This document shows, piece after piece, positions 41,452 through 50,571 of a stretch of 64,000 nucleotides of DNA. A program made the translations under genes and the position numbers. Under the pieces are notes generated by a model. That model saw only the letters and a program-made list of their open reading frames with translations. It had not been told where the DNA came from and ran no database searches. How positions within the stretch are numbered: the stretch's first letter is position 1; every line of letters begins with the position of its first letter. This DNA is from Actinoplanes philippinensis. Lineage in GTDB: Bacteria; Actinomycetota; Actinomycetes; Mycobacteriales; Micromonosporaceae. The stretch covers positions 124,001 to 188,000 of the forward strand of contig NZ_FONV01000001.1 in assembly GCF_900113015.1 (NCBI RefSeq). Reading direction: 5' to 3'.

Positions 41452-41594
41452 GAGCGCCGCGGAAAGGGTGAGCAACGCAGAGGGGTGAGCACCGCGGAAA
41501 GGGCGAGCACCGCGGAAAGGGCGAGCACCGCGGAAAGGGCGAGCACCGCGGAAAGGGCGAGCACCGCGGAAAGGGCGAGCACCGCGGAGGGGTG
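41452..41594 (+). repeat. 18-bp tandem repeat array between convergent genes
   Basis: About eight head-to-tail units; five identical copies of GAGCACCGCGGAAAGGGC start at 41487, 41505, 41523, 41541 and 41559, with diverged units either side. A short open frame over it (41338-41595) would encode repeated STAERA, but I see no sign of a real gene. The array separates the cyclase stop from the IclR-regulator stop and fills most of that gap. Confidence 0.92.
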
Positions 41595-41613
41595 AGCGCC
41601 GCGGACGGGTGGG

Positions 41614-42396
41614 TCAGCCGACGGGGCGGCGGGCGGCGATCTTCAGGTCGGCCTCGATGGCGGCGGTGGCGGCCAGCAGCGGCGGCAGGATGCGTTCGCG
41701 GATGTCGTCGACGGTGGCTCGGGCGGCGTGGATGGAGACGTTGACGGCGCCGGTGACGGTGCCCGAGCGGTCGCGGATCGGGGCCGCGATGGCCCGCAAC
41801 CCCTCCTCGAGTTCTTGGTCGACGATCGCGTGGCCCTGCCGGCGGACCTGGGCGAGCTCGGCGCGCAGTGCGTCGGGGGTGCACAGGGTCCGGTCGGTGA
41901 GCGGCTCGAGTCGGGCCCGGGCCAGGTAGGCGTCCAGGTCGGCCGGGGGCAGGCCGGCGAGGATCACGCGGCCCATCGAGGTGGCGTATGCCGGGAATCG
42001 GGTGCCGACGTTGATCGCGACCCGCATGATCCTACTTGTCGGGACACGGGCCACATAGACGATATCGTCACCGTCGAGCACGGACATCGACGACGATTCG
42101 CGGACCTCGGCGACGAGGCGTTCGAGGTGGGGTTCGGCGACCTCGGGCAGCGAGATGCTGGAGAGGTACGAGTAGCCGAGTTCGAGGACGCGCGGGGCCA
42201 GCGAGAACAGCCGCCCGTCGGTGCGTACGTAGCCGAGGTCGGTGAGGGTGAGCAGGAACCGCCGGGCGGCGGCGCGGGTGAGGCCGCAGACCCGGGCGAC
42301 GTCACTGAGCGTGAGCTCGGAGTGTTGTGCGTCGAACGCGCGGATCACCGCGAGGCCGCGCTCCAGCGACTGAACGTAGTACGGTTCGCGCGGCAT
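41614..42396 (-). CDS. IclR-family transcriptional regulator
   Basis: A 260-residue regulator of normal family size. The N-terminal winged helix reads VQSLERGLAVIRAFDAQHSELTLSDVARVCGLTRAAARRFLLTL; the C-terminal effector domain has SSMSVLDGDDIVYVARV, YATSMGRVILAG and the late block GLRAIAAPIRDRSGTVTGAVNVS, typical of PcaR/CatR-like IclR members that sense aromatic or small organic acids. ATG 42396 is chosen from homology; the preceding codons are not starts. It is divergent from the importer operon at 42497, and a palindrome lies between, so it most likely controls that operon and itself. The effector is unknown. Confidence 0.9.
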   Translation of the reverse strand: MPREPYYVQSLERGLAVIRAFDAQHSELTLSDVARVCGLTRAAARRFLLTLTDLGYVRTDGRLFSLAPRVLELGYSYLSSISLPEVAEPHLERLVAEVRESSSMSVLDGDDIVYVARVPTSRIMRVAINVGTRFPAYATSMGRVILAGLPPADLDAYLARARLEPLTDRTLCTPDALRAELAQVRRQGHAIVDQELEEGLRAIAAPIRDRSGTVTGAVNVSIHAARATVDDIRERILPPLLAATAAIEADLKIAARRPVG

Positions 42397-42443
42397 CAGA
42401 TGATCGACCCGAATCGTTGACGTGACACGGGGCACATCATAGC

Positions 42444-42458
42444 GTTCTCCATGAGAAC
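42444..42458 (+). promoter_or_regulatory. Candidate IclR operator
   Basis: GTTCTCCATGAGAAC is a perfect inverted repeat (6-3-6) 48 bp before the IclR start and 39 bp before the substrate-binding-protein start. IclR proteins usually bind palindromes of about this size in divergent promoters. Confidence 0.5.
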
Positions 42459-42496
42459 TCACGTTCGTCATGCGCACACATTTCGAAGGAGTAAAT

Positions 42497-43456
42497 ATGC
42501 GGCGACTTCTCGCGGGGCTCGCGGCGGCTGCGCTCGCCGGCTCCCTGGTGGCCTGTGGTTCCGATTCCGGCGGTGGGGCGAAGACCGAGAGCGGTGCCGA
42601 CCAGGTCAAGGTCGGCGTCATCCCGATCGTCGACGTGGCCCCGATCTATCTGGGTCAGCAGAAGGGCTTCTTCAAGAACCGGAACATCGAGCTGGCCCTG
42701 GAGGCCGGTCAGGGTGGCGCCGCGATCGTGCCGGGTGTGGTGAACAACCAGACCCAGTTCGGCTTCAGCAACCTGACCTCCCTGATGATCGCCCAGACCA
42801 AGGGTCTGCCCATCAAGGCGGTGGCCGCGGGTGTCTCGTCGACCGGCGAGGCCGGCAAGGACTTCGGCGCCGTGGTCGTGAAGGCGGACAGCCCGATCAA
42901 GACGGCCAAGGACCTGGCCGGCAAGAAGATCTCGGTGAACACCCTCAAGAACATCGGCGACACCGTGACCCGCGAGTCGGTCCGCAAGGCCGGCGGCGAC
43001 GACAAGGCGCTGAACTTCGTCGAGATGGCGTTCCCGACCATGCCGGCGGCCCTGGAGAAGGGCGAGATCGACGCGGCCTGGGTGGTCGAGCCGCAGCTGT
43101 CCACGATCAAGGCGGCCGGTGGCCGGGAGATCGCCTCGACCTTCGTCGACGCCGCCCCGAACCTGACCGTCGCCGCGTACTTCACCTCGCAGAAGCTGAT
43201 CACCGAGAACGCCGACCTGGTCAAGCGTTTCACCGAGGCGATCAACGAGTCGCTGACCTACGCCGACGCGCATCCGGACGAGGTCCGCGCGGTCCTGGCC
43301 ACGTACACCAAGATCGACGAGAAGCAGCGCGCGTCGCTGGTGCTGCCGAAGTGGCCCACCCAGATCAACAAGGAGTCGGTGCAGACCCTCGCCAGCCTGG
43401 GCGAGAAGGACGGCATCTTCACCGGCACCCCGGACCTGGCGAAGCTGCTGCCGTGA
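42497..43456 (+). CDS. ABC importer substrate-binding lipoprotein (SsuA/NMT1-like)
   Basis: A 319-residue lipoprotein. GAAGGAG at 42485-42491 supports ATG 42497; an ATG at 42470 is in frame but lacks a site. The signal peptide MRRLLAGLAAAALAGSLVACGS ends with a lipobox (LVAC). The mature part (VKVGVIPIVDVAPIYLGQQKGFFKNRNIELALEAGQGG, VVNNQTQFGFSNLTSLMIA, DLAGKKISVNTLKN, GEIDAAWVVEPQ) matches the family binding nitrate, sulfonates, taurine or thiamine precursors. It captures substrate outside the membrane for the permease pair that follows. It overlaps permease 1 as GTGA. The ligand cannot be read from sequence. Confidence 0.9.
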   Translation: MRRLLAGLAAAALAGSLVACGSDSGGGAKTESGADQVKVGVIPIVDVAPIYLGQQKGFFKNRNIELALEAGQGGAAIVPGVVNNQTQFGFSNLTSLMIAQTKGLPIKAVAAGVSSTGEAGKDFGAVVVKADSPIKTAKDLAGKKISVNTLKNIGDTVTRESVRKAGGDDKALNFVEMAFPTMPAALEKGEIDAAWVVEPQLSTIKAAGGREIASTFVDAAPNLTVAAYFTSQKLITENADLVKRFTEAINESLTYADAHPDEVRAVLATYTKIDEKQRASLVLPKWPTQINKESVQTLASLGEKDGIFTGTPDLAKLLP

Positions 43457-44256
43457 CAACGGCCCGTCCGGCCAACCCGGTCCGGTCCGGCAACCCCGCT
43501 CTGCTCGGGGTCGCCGGACTGGCCGGGTTGCTCCTCGTCATCGAACTGGTGCCCCGCATCGGGCTGGTCGACGAGCGGTTCCTGCCGCCGGCCAGCACGA
43601 TCGCGGGCGCCCTTGCCGACGAAGCGTCCGACGCCGCGTTCTGGGCGGCGCTGGCCGACACCATTGTCGCGTGGGCGATCGGCCTGGCCGTCGCGGTCGT
43701 CGCCGGGGTGCTGGCCGGCCTGGTGATCGGGTCGGTTCCGGTGCTGCGGGCGCTGACCGCGTCGACCGTCGAGTTCCTGCGCCCGATCCCCTCGGTGGCG
43801 CTGATCCCGCTGGCGGTGCTGATGTACGGCACCGACCTGGGCTCGACCCTGCTGCTGGTCTGCTACGCGTCGTTCTGGCAGGTCCTGGTGCAGGTGCTGT
43901 ACGGGGTGGCCGATGTGGACCCGGTCGCCTTCGAGACCGCGAAGAGCTTCCGGTTCTCCGCGTGGGCCCGGATCCGGCACGTGCTCTGGCCGACCGCCCT
44001 GCCGTACGTGTTCACCGGCGTCCGCCTGGCCGCCTCGGTAGCCCTGGTCCTGGCGATCACCGCCGAGCTGGTGATCGGCTCGCCGGGCCTGGGCAAGGAG
44101 ATCGCCGTCGCCCAGTCGTCGGACGCCGTGCCCACCATGTACGCCCTGGTCGTCGTCACCGGCCTGCTCGGTGTCCTGATCAACCTGCTGGCTCGGACCG
44201 GCGAGCGCCGCCTGCTCGCCTGGCACCAGTCGGTACGGGGAGAGGTGCCGGTATGA
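43453..44256 (+). CDS. ABC importer permease 1
   Basis: A 267-residue membrane protein of the SsuC/TauC type with about six helices. The coupling-helix region has VAFETAKSFRFSAWARIRHVLWPTALPYVFTGVRLAAS, matching the EAA loop that contacts the ATPase. GTG start overlaps the binding-protein stop (GTGA). Its last residues, WHQSVRGEVPV, come from the first partial unit of a 41-bp repeat, and its stop overlaps the first of three minicistrons (ATGA) that lead into permease 2. The core permease ends before this tail. Confidence 0.9.
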   Translation: MTTARPANPVRSGNPALLGVAGLAGLLLVIELVPRIGLVDERFLPPASTIAGALADEASDAAFWAALADTIVAWAIGLAVAVVAGVLAGLVIGSVPVLRALTASTVEFLRPIPSVALIPLAVLMYGTDLGSTLLLVCYASFWQVLVQVLYGVADVDPVAFETAKSFRFSAWARIRHVLWPTALPYVFTGVRLAASVALVLAITAELVIGSPGLGKEIAVAQSSDAVPTMYALVVVTGLLGVLINLLARTGERRLLAWHQSVRGEVPV

Positions 44257-44297
44257 GCAACGTCCACCAGCCGGTACAGGGAGAGGTGCCGGTATGA
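44253..44297 (+). CDS. Minicistron 1 of 3 (14 aa)
   Basis: MSNVHQPVQGEVPV then TGA. The ATG overlaps the permease 1 stop, a GGAGAGG lies 7 nt upstream, and its own stop overlaps the next ATG. Its product matches the C-terminal tail of permease 1. A coupling device more likely than a functional peptide. Confidence 0.5.
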   Translation: MSNVHQPVQGEVPV

Positions 44298-44338
44298 GCA
44301 ACGTCCACCAGCCGGCACGGGAAGAGGTGCCGGTATGA
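44294..44338 (+). CDS. Minicistron 2 of 3 (14 aa)
   Basis: MSNVHQPAREEVPV then TGA, with the same GGAGAGG spacing and ATGA overlaps at both ends. Differs from minicistron 1 by two residues. Confidence 0.5.
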   Translation: MSNVHQPAREEVPV

Positions 44339-44376
44339 GCAACGTCCACCAGCCACGGGAAGAGGTGGCCGTATGA
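44335..44376 (+). CDS. Minicistron 3 of 3 (13 aa)
   Basis: MSNVHQPREEVAV then TGA; one codon shorter. GGAAGAGG precedes its ATG, and another GGAAGAGG inside it serves permease 2, whose ATG (44373) overlaps this stop. Confidence 0.5.
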   Translation: MSNVHQPREEVAV

Positions 44377-45155
44377 ACGTGGGCGACATCCTGAAGAAGG
44401 TCGCGCTGGTGGTCGCGCTGCCGCTGGTCCTGTTCGTGGGCTGGTACGTGCTGAGCGCCGGCAGCGAGAACTTCTACGCCCCGCCGTTGTCCGAGATCCT
44501 GACCGCGTTCGGCGACACCTGGCAGACCGAGCGGCTGAAGGCCGACGTGGCGCCGAGCCTGGTGCGCCTGTTCGCCGGCTACCTGCTGGCCGCGCTGATC
44601 GGCGTCGGCGTGGGCGTGGCGATCGGCCTCAACCGGCGCCTGCGGGCCACGGTGGAACCGGTCCTGGAGTTCTTCCGGGCCATCCCGCCGCCTGTGCTGG
44701 TGCCGGTGATCATGCTGTTCGCCGGGATCGGGAACGGCATGAAGGTCACCGTCATCGTGTTCGGGTGCATCTGGCCGATCCTGCTGAACACGGTGGAGGG
44801 GGTGCGCGCGGTGGACAGCGTGGTCCTCGACACCGCACGCTCGTACGGGGTGAACGGGCCGGCCAGGCTCACCCACGTGGTGCTGCCGTCGGCGAGCCCA
44901 CAGATCGCGGCCGGGCTGCGCCAGGCGCTGTCCATCGCGATCATCCTGATGGTGATCAGCGAGATGTTCGCCGCGAGCAACGGTCTCGGCTTCACCATCG
45001 TGCAGTTCCAGCGCAGCTTCGCGATCCCCGAGATGTGGAGCGGGATCATCCTGCTCGGTCTGCTCGGTTTCGTGTTGTCGGTGCTGTTCCGGCTCGCCGA
45101 GCGGCGGCTGTTGCGGTGGTACGAGGGCCTGCGCGCGGCGCAGCGCGCCGGCTAG
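44373..45155 (+). CDS. ABC importer permease 2
   Basis: A 260-residue permease with about six helices, paired with permease 1 but not closely similar in sequence. EAA-loop region: VVLDTARSYGVNGPARLTHVVLPSASPQIAAGLRQALS. The pore-side stretch EPVLEFFRAIPPPVLVPVIMLFAGIG parallels permease 1 (VEFLRPIPSVALIPLAVLMYG). Two different permeases imply a heterodimeric channel, unlike the usual homodimer of SsuC/TauC systems. Its ATG overlaps the stop of minicistron 3, with GGAAGAGG upstream. The ATPase gene follows after 12 bp. Confidence 0.9.
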   Translation: MNVGDILKKVALVVALPLVLFVGWYVLSAGSENFYAPPLSEILTAFGDTWQTERLKADVAPSLVRLFAGYLLAALIGVGVGVAIGLNRRLRATVEPVLEFFRAIPPPVLVPVIMLFAGIGNGMKVTVIVFGCIWPILLNTVEGVRAVDSVVLDTARSYGVNGPARLTHVVLPSASPQIAAGLRQALSIAIILMVISEMFAASNGLGFTIVQFQRSFAIPEMWSGIILLGLLGFVLSVLFRLAERRLLRWYEGLRAAQRAG

Positions 45156-45167
45156 AGGGAGCGGACG

Positions 45168-45944
45168 ATGCTCGAAGTGAAGGGCCTGCGGAAGGTCTAC
45201 CGGTCCGGGAGCCGGGAGGTCGAGGCGCTCCGCGATCTGACGTTCACCGTGGACAACGGCGACCTGGTGTGCCTGGTCGGCCCGTCCGGCTGCGGCAAGA
45301 CGACGCTGCTGCGCTGTATTGCCGGCCTGCTCGACCCGACGGCCGGGGACGTCCGCGTCAACGGCAAGGCGGTCGACGGGCCGCCGGAGGGCATGGCGGT
45401 GGTCTTCCAGGAGTACGGGCGCAGCCTGTTCCCCTGGATGAGCGTGCGCGACAACGTGGAGCTGCCGCTCAAGCAGAAGAAGGTGGCCAGAGCGCGCCGG
45501 ACCGAGCTGGTGGAGCAGTCGCTGGACGCGGTCGGCCTGTCCGGCTCCGAGTCGGCGTATCCCTGGCAGCTCTCCGGCGGCATGCAGCAGCGGGTCGCCA
45601 TCGCGCGGGCGGTCGCCTACGAGCCGCAGACGCTGCTCATGGACGAGCCGTTCGCGGCGGTCGACGCGCAGACCCGCGCCGACCTGGAGGACCTGGTCCG
45701 CAGGCTGTGGAAGCGGCTCGGCGTGACCATCCTGTTCGTCACCCACGACATCGACGAGTCGGTGTATCTGGGGCAGCGGGTGGTGATGCTGTCGTCGTCA
45801 CCGACAGTGGTGCAGGACGAGCTGATCATCGACCTGCCGGCCGAGCGTGACCAGTTGACGACCCGGGCCGACCCGGCCTTCATCGCGATGCGGACCAGGG
45901 TCTACGAACAGATCCAGGCGGCGAAGAAGAACGCCGGACAATGA
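45168..45944 (+). CDS. ABC importer ATPase (SsuB/TauB-like)
   Basis: A 258-residue ATPase of normal length. Walker A GPSGCGKTT, Q-loop VVFQEYGRSLFPWMSV, signature LSGGMQQRVAIARA, Walker B TLLMDEPFAAVD and H-switch FVTHDIDESV are all intact. It drives the importer formed by the two permeases and the lipoprotein. GGGAG lies before ATG 45168. A strong bidirectional hairpin follows 3 bp after the stop, closing the operon. It is distant from the exporter-type ATPase at 50568. Confidence 0.93.
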   Translation: MLEVKGLRKVYRSGSREVEALRDLTFTVDNGDLVCLVGPSGCGKTTLLRCIAGLLDPTAGDVRVNGKAVDGPPEGMAVVFQEYGRSLFPWMSVRDNVELPLKQKKVARARRTELVEQSLDAVGLSGSESAYPWQLSGGMQQRVAIARAVAYEPQTLLMDEPFAAVDAQTRADLEDLVRRLWKRLGVTILFVTHDIDESVYLGQRVVMLSSSPTVVQDELIIDLPAERDQLTTRADPAFIAMRTRVYEQIQAAKKNAGQ

Positions 45945-45947
45945 AAG

Positions 45948-45980
45948 GAGCCCGGTCATCCGTACGGGATGACCGGGCTC
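45948..45980 (+). terminator. Bidirectional terminator between convergent genes
   Basis: Perfect 14-bp stem (45948-45961 with 45967-45980), 5-nt loop, followed by TTTCT on the plus strand and preceded by GAAA, so it can end both the importer operon and the peptidase gene coming from the other side. Confidence 0.88.
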
Positions 45981-45992
45981 TTTCTCCATGGC

Positions 45993-47585
45993 TCAGCGAA
46001 CGCCGATCGCGTCGCGGACCTCGGCCCGCGCATTGTCGGCGGTCTTTGCCGAGAACGCCGACACGGCGGCCGGATCCGGCTGGGGAATCGGGTCGCACTG
46101 CTTGTCGGAACGGTTTCCGCGGACCCGGTCCGGCAGTTCGCCGGTGGCCAGGTAGGCGGCGATGGTGTCGTCGGTGCAGGCGATCCCGCTCAGCGAACCG
46201 GAGTGGGTGGTGCCGCCGACGCCCTCGATCAGAACCGACCGCGGGAACCGCTTACGGACCTCGATGGCCCCCGAGTACGGGGTGGCGGCGTCGTTGGTCT
46301 CGGCGATCAGCAGAACCGGCGGGACCTTCTTGCCGTTGATGTCGACGGGCTTGCCGGCCTTGGCGCCCCAGTTGATGCAGGGCGCGTTGTACCAGGCGTT
46401 GTTCCAGGTGATGAACGGGTACTTGGAATGGATCTTCCAGTTGTCCCGCTGCCATTTCGACCAGTTCGTCGGCCACTGCGTGTCGGTGCACTGGACGCCC
46501 AGGTAGACGGCGTAGTTGTTGTCGGATCCGGGCGTGCCGGGCTCGGCGTACTGGCTCAGCAGCGGCGCCGGGTCCTTGTCGTTGACCCACGCGGCGAACG
46601 CCGACGCGACGTCCTCCCAGCCGAAGACGTAGTAGCCGGCCGAGACGAAGATGTCGTTCCACTCGTCCGGGCCGATCTTGCCGGCGGCCGGGTTCTTGAT
46701 CAGCGAGTAGAGCGTCGCGTAGTACTTCTGCTTCACCACCTTGGCGGTCGTGCCGAGGTGGTAGGTGGCGTCGTTCTTCGCGACCCAGCCGAAGAACACG
46801 TCCATGTTCTTGTCGAACTGGATGTCCTGGTCGAGGTTCGCGTCATACCAGACCCGCTCGGGGTTGACCACGCCGTCGAAGACGAACCGGCGGACCCGGT
46901 CCGGGTGCTGCGTCGCGTAGACCTGGCCCAGGTAGGTGCCGTACGAGAAGCCGTAGTAGTTGATCTTCGACTGGCCGAGGGCCTTGCGCAGGCTCTCCAT
47001 GTCGGCGACCGAGTCGGTGGTCTTCAGGTGGTCGAGCAGGGCGCCGCCGGCCGTGTCGCACGCCTTCGCGTACCCCTTGGCCTTGTTCAGCCAGGTCTTC
47101 TCGAGTTGCCGGGTGACCGGGACGTAGAACGGCCGGTTGTAGCCGGCGTAGTTCGGGTCGCAGGCCAGCGCCGGCACGCTCGATCCGACGCCGCGCGGGT
47201 CGAAGCCGATCCAGTCGTAGAACTCGCCCGCGCCGTTCGGCACGTACTCGCCGAGCACCGCCAGGCCGAGGCCGGAACCACCGGGGCCACCCGGGTTGAC
47301 GAGCATGACGCCCTGGTAGGCGGAGTCAGCGGACTTGTGCTTGATCCGCGACACCGCAACCTTGATCTTGGTGCCGTTCGGCTTGGCGTAGTCGAGCGGA
47401 ACCACCAGGAACCCGCACTGCGCGCCACGTGCCTGGAGACTGGGGCGCGTACACGTACCCCAGTCGATGGCTGGCGGGGTGTAGCCGCCGGTCTTGACCG
47501 TGGCCGACGCCGCGACCGGGATCGTGCCGGCGCCGATCAGGAGACCGACGGAGGCGGCGATGGTGGCCGCCAGGATTTTTCGCAT
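45993..47585 (-). CDS. Secreted tripeptidyl-aminopeptidase-like alpha/beta hydrolase
   Basis: A 530-residue exported serine peptidase of family S33. Signal peptide MRKILAATIAASVGLLIGAGTIPVAASA. Oxyanion block VNPGGPGGSGLG, DPRGVGSS, nucleophile elbow GFSYGTYLG (S214), then DAATPY (Asp) and TTHSGS (His) near the end complete the triad in family order. The C-terminal TAP-like region has paired cysteines. Streptomyces relatives remove tripeptides from exported proteins. ATG 47585 follows GGAAGGCAAGG. It shares a terminator with the importer operon and diverges from the M28 peptidase gene. Confidence 0.92.
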   Translation of the reverse strand: MRKILAATIAASVGLLIGAGTIPVAASATVKTGGYTPPAIDWGTCTRPSLQARGAQCGFLVVPLDYAKPNGTKIKVAVSRIKHKSADSAYQGVMLVNPGGPGGSGLGLAVLGEYVPNGAGEFYDWIGFDPRGVGSSVPALACDPNYAGYNRPFYVPVTRQLEKTWLNKAKGYAKACDTAGGALLDHLKTTDSVADMESLRKALGQSKINYYGFSYGTYLGQVYATQHPDRVRRFVFDGVVNPERVWYDANLDQDIQFDKNMDVFFGWVAKNDATYHLGTTAKVVKQKYYATLYSLIKNPAAGKIGPDEWNDIFVSAGYYVFGWEDVASAFAAWVNDKDPAPLLSQYAEPGTPGSDNNYAVYLGVQCTDTQWPTNWSKWQRDNWKIHSKYPFITWNNAWYNAPCINWGAKAGKPVDINGKKVPPVLLIAETNDAATPYSGAIEVRKRFPRSVLIEGVGGTTHSGSLSGIACTDDTIAAYLATGELPDRVRGNRSDKQCDPIPQPDPAAVSAFSAKTADNARAEVRDAIGVR

Positions 47586-47650
47586 CCCTTGCCTTCCGTT
47601 GTCGGACCGCCGTCGCGGCTGATCACGCCGGGGCGGTCCCCGCAGCCTAA

Positions 47651-49282
<1,632 letters not shown>

Positions 49283-49323
49283 ACCTCGCACCGACCGCCG
49301 GGTCCGCCCGGCGATCCCTCAGC

Positions 49324-49382
49324 GGTCCGCCTCGCGGACCATCACCGGGTTTCCGCCCGCCGGCCCATCCGGCGGGCGGAAA
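49324..49382 (+). terminator. Double-hairpin terminator
   Basis: A 7-bp stem with a 3-nt loop (GGTCCGC-CTC-GCGGACC, 49324-49340) is followed by a perfect 14-bp stem (49350-49363 with 49369-49382, loop CCCAT), 40-100 bp after the M28 peptidase stop. Confidence 0.8.
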
Positions 49383-49454
49383 TCCCTCAGCTTCGGGTTT
49401 CTCCGGCCGATCAGGGACCTCAGTTCCTGCCCCGGCCCGAGAAGGAGCCCGACC

Positions 49455-49934
49455 ATGACGCAGCCCGCCGGATGGTATGCCGATCCGAGCGGCCTGCCGG
49501 CGCGACGCTGGTGGGACGGCGCCCAGTGGACCGACCACGTGCAGCCCGGCGGCGCGCCCATGCCGCCACCCAACGGATACTTCCCGCCGGTCCCCCCGAG
49601 CGGCCCGGCAGCGCCCGGAGCCCACACCGTCGCGCCGGACAACCCCGAGCAGACTCCGCTGTACGCCGCCCAGCCGGCCGGATTCCAGCACGGCGGCCTG
49701 CCGACCGTCTCCGAGTCCCGGCCGGCCGCTCCCCCGCCGCACCCCGAGGTGCCGGCCGCGCCGTACACCATGCCCCCGGTCGACGCCGTCGCCGCGCAGC
49801 TCGGCTTCGCCCCGGCCACGCCCGCCCCCTCGCCGCCGGCCCCGGCTGGATGGCGCCGCTTCGCCGGCCCGGTGGCTCTCGCGGTGATCGCCGCGATCGT
49901 CCTGGCCCTGGTCGCCTTCATCCTGCTCGGCTGA
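49455..49934 (+). CDS. DUF2510 membrane protein
   Basis: A 159-residue protein. The first 30 residues (MTQPAGWYADPSGLPARRWWDGAQWTDHV) are a DUF2510 domain, with its spaced tryptophans; a Pro-rich linker follows (about 35-125); a C-terminal TM helix (PVALAVIAAIVLALVAFILL) ends the chain. Such proteins are membrane-anchored from the C-terminus with the DUF2510 part probably inside the cell; the function is unknown. GAAGGAG before the ATG. It is convergent to the ABC exporter genes. Confidence 0.85.
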   Translation: MTQPAGWYADPSGLPARRWWDGAQWTDHVQPGGAPMPPPNGYFPPVPPSGPAAPGAHTVAPDNPEQTPLYAAQPAGFQHGGLPTVSESRPAAPPPHPEVPAAPYTMPPVDAVAAQLGFAPATPAPSPPAPAGWRRFAGPVALAVIAAIVLALVAFILLG

Positions 49935-49968
49935 CCCCCGGCCCGGGGGACGGCCGGGCCGCCCGGGG

Positions 49969-50571
49969 TCAGTCGCTGGAGACGTCCCGGTAGACGGACC
50001 AGACGGCGGGTGGGATGGCGGCGGCCGTCCAGGCCAGCAGGATCAGCAGGGCCTTGACGTTGCCGGCGGAGGCCATCGCGAACGAGGCGAACGGCAGCCC
50101 GATGGCCATGCCGTTGATCAGGCCCTCGGCGAACAGCAGCCAGGCGAAGACCCCGCCCAACAGCCACATCGGATGCCGAACCACGACCGTGCACAGTGTG
50201 CCGAACACCGCCATCACCGGCGCCACCAGCACCGTCGACCGGTAGTGCGCGGCGCTCTCCCCGAGCAGCACGGCCAGGCCGCTGACGGCCGCGAGCACCA
50301 CGCCGAGCACCGCCGCGGACACGCACTGGGAGATCAGGACCCGCCAGCGGTGCGGGTGGTTGAGCAGGACGAGCACCATGGTCCGGTGCTGGTAGTGCTG
50401 GGCGGTCACGGTCACCGCGACGCCGAAGGCGCCGACGCCGGCGAACAGCGACCAGGCCTCCTTGCTGAACCAGCCGACGAGCGCGGCCATGAAGGCGAAC
50501 CCGATCAGCGCGAGCCACGACGACATGATGCTCACGCTGCGGTACATCTCGCTGCGGATGACGGCGATCAT
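49969..50571 (-). CDS. ABC exporter membrane subunit
   Basis: A 200-residue protein with six predicted helices (SSWLALIGFAFMAALVGWF to ALLILLAWTAAAIPPAVW). The opening MIAVIRSEMYRSVSIMSSW is typical of ABC-2-type permeases encoded after an exporter ATPase. Its ATG overlaps the ATPase stop (ATGA), so the two are coupled and form one transporter. It is shorter than most ABC-2 permeases but has no sign of truncation. The cargo is unknown; an antimicrobial peptide or lipid is possible. Confidence 0.82.
   Translation of the reverse strand: MIAVIRSEMYRSVSIMSSWLALIGFAFMAALVGWFSKEAWSLFAGVGAFGVAVTVTAQHYQHRTMVLVLLNHPHRWRVLISQCVSAAVLGVVLAAVSGLAVLLGESAAHYRSTVLVAPVMAVFGTLCTVVVRHPMWLLGGVFAWLLFAEGLINGMAIGLPFASFAMASAGNVKALLILLAWTAAAIPPAVWSVYRDVSSD

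Larger units (their letters stand above)
44224..44375 (+). repeat. 41-bp tandem repeat between the permease genes
   Basis: About 3.7 units. A partial unit (44224-44255) forms the 3' end of permease 1; full units start at ATG 44253 and 44294, and the last (from 44335) is 3 bp shorter. Each holds GGAGAGG or GGAAGAGG, then TGCCGGT (GGCCGT in the last), then ATGAGCAACGTCCACCAGCC. Every unit therefore brings its own ribosome site, start and, in the next frame, stop. Confidence 0.95.

Noticed and set aside
39834..41582. 582-codon minus-strand frame starting with repeated LALSAV
   Set aside because: Its start is only the 18-bp array read backwards and the rest mirrors the diguanylate cyclase gene.
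41338..41595. 85-codon ORF over the 18-bp array
   Set aside because: It begins inside the cyclase 3' end without a ribosome site, and its product is just the repeat (STAERA).
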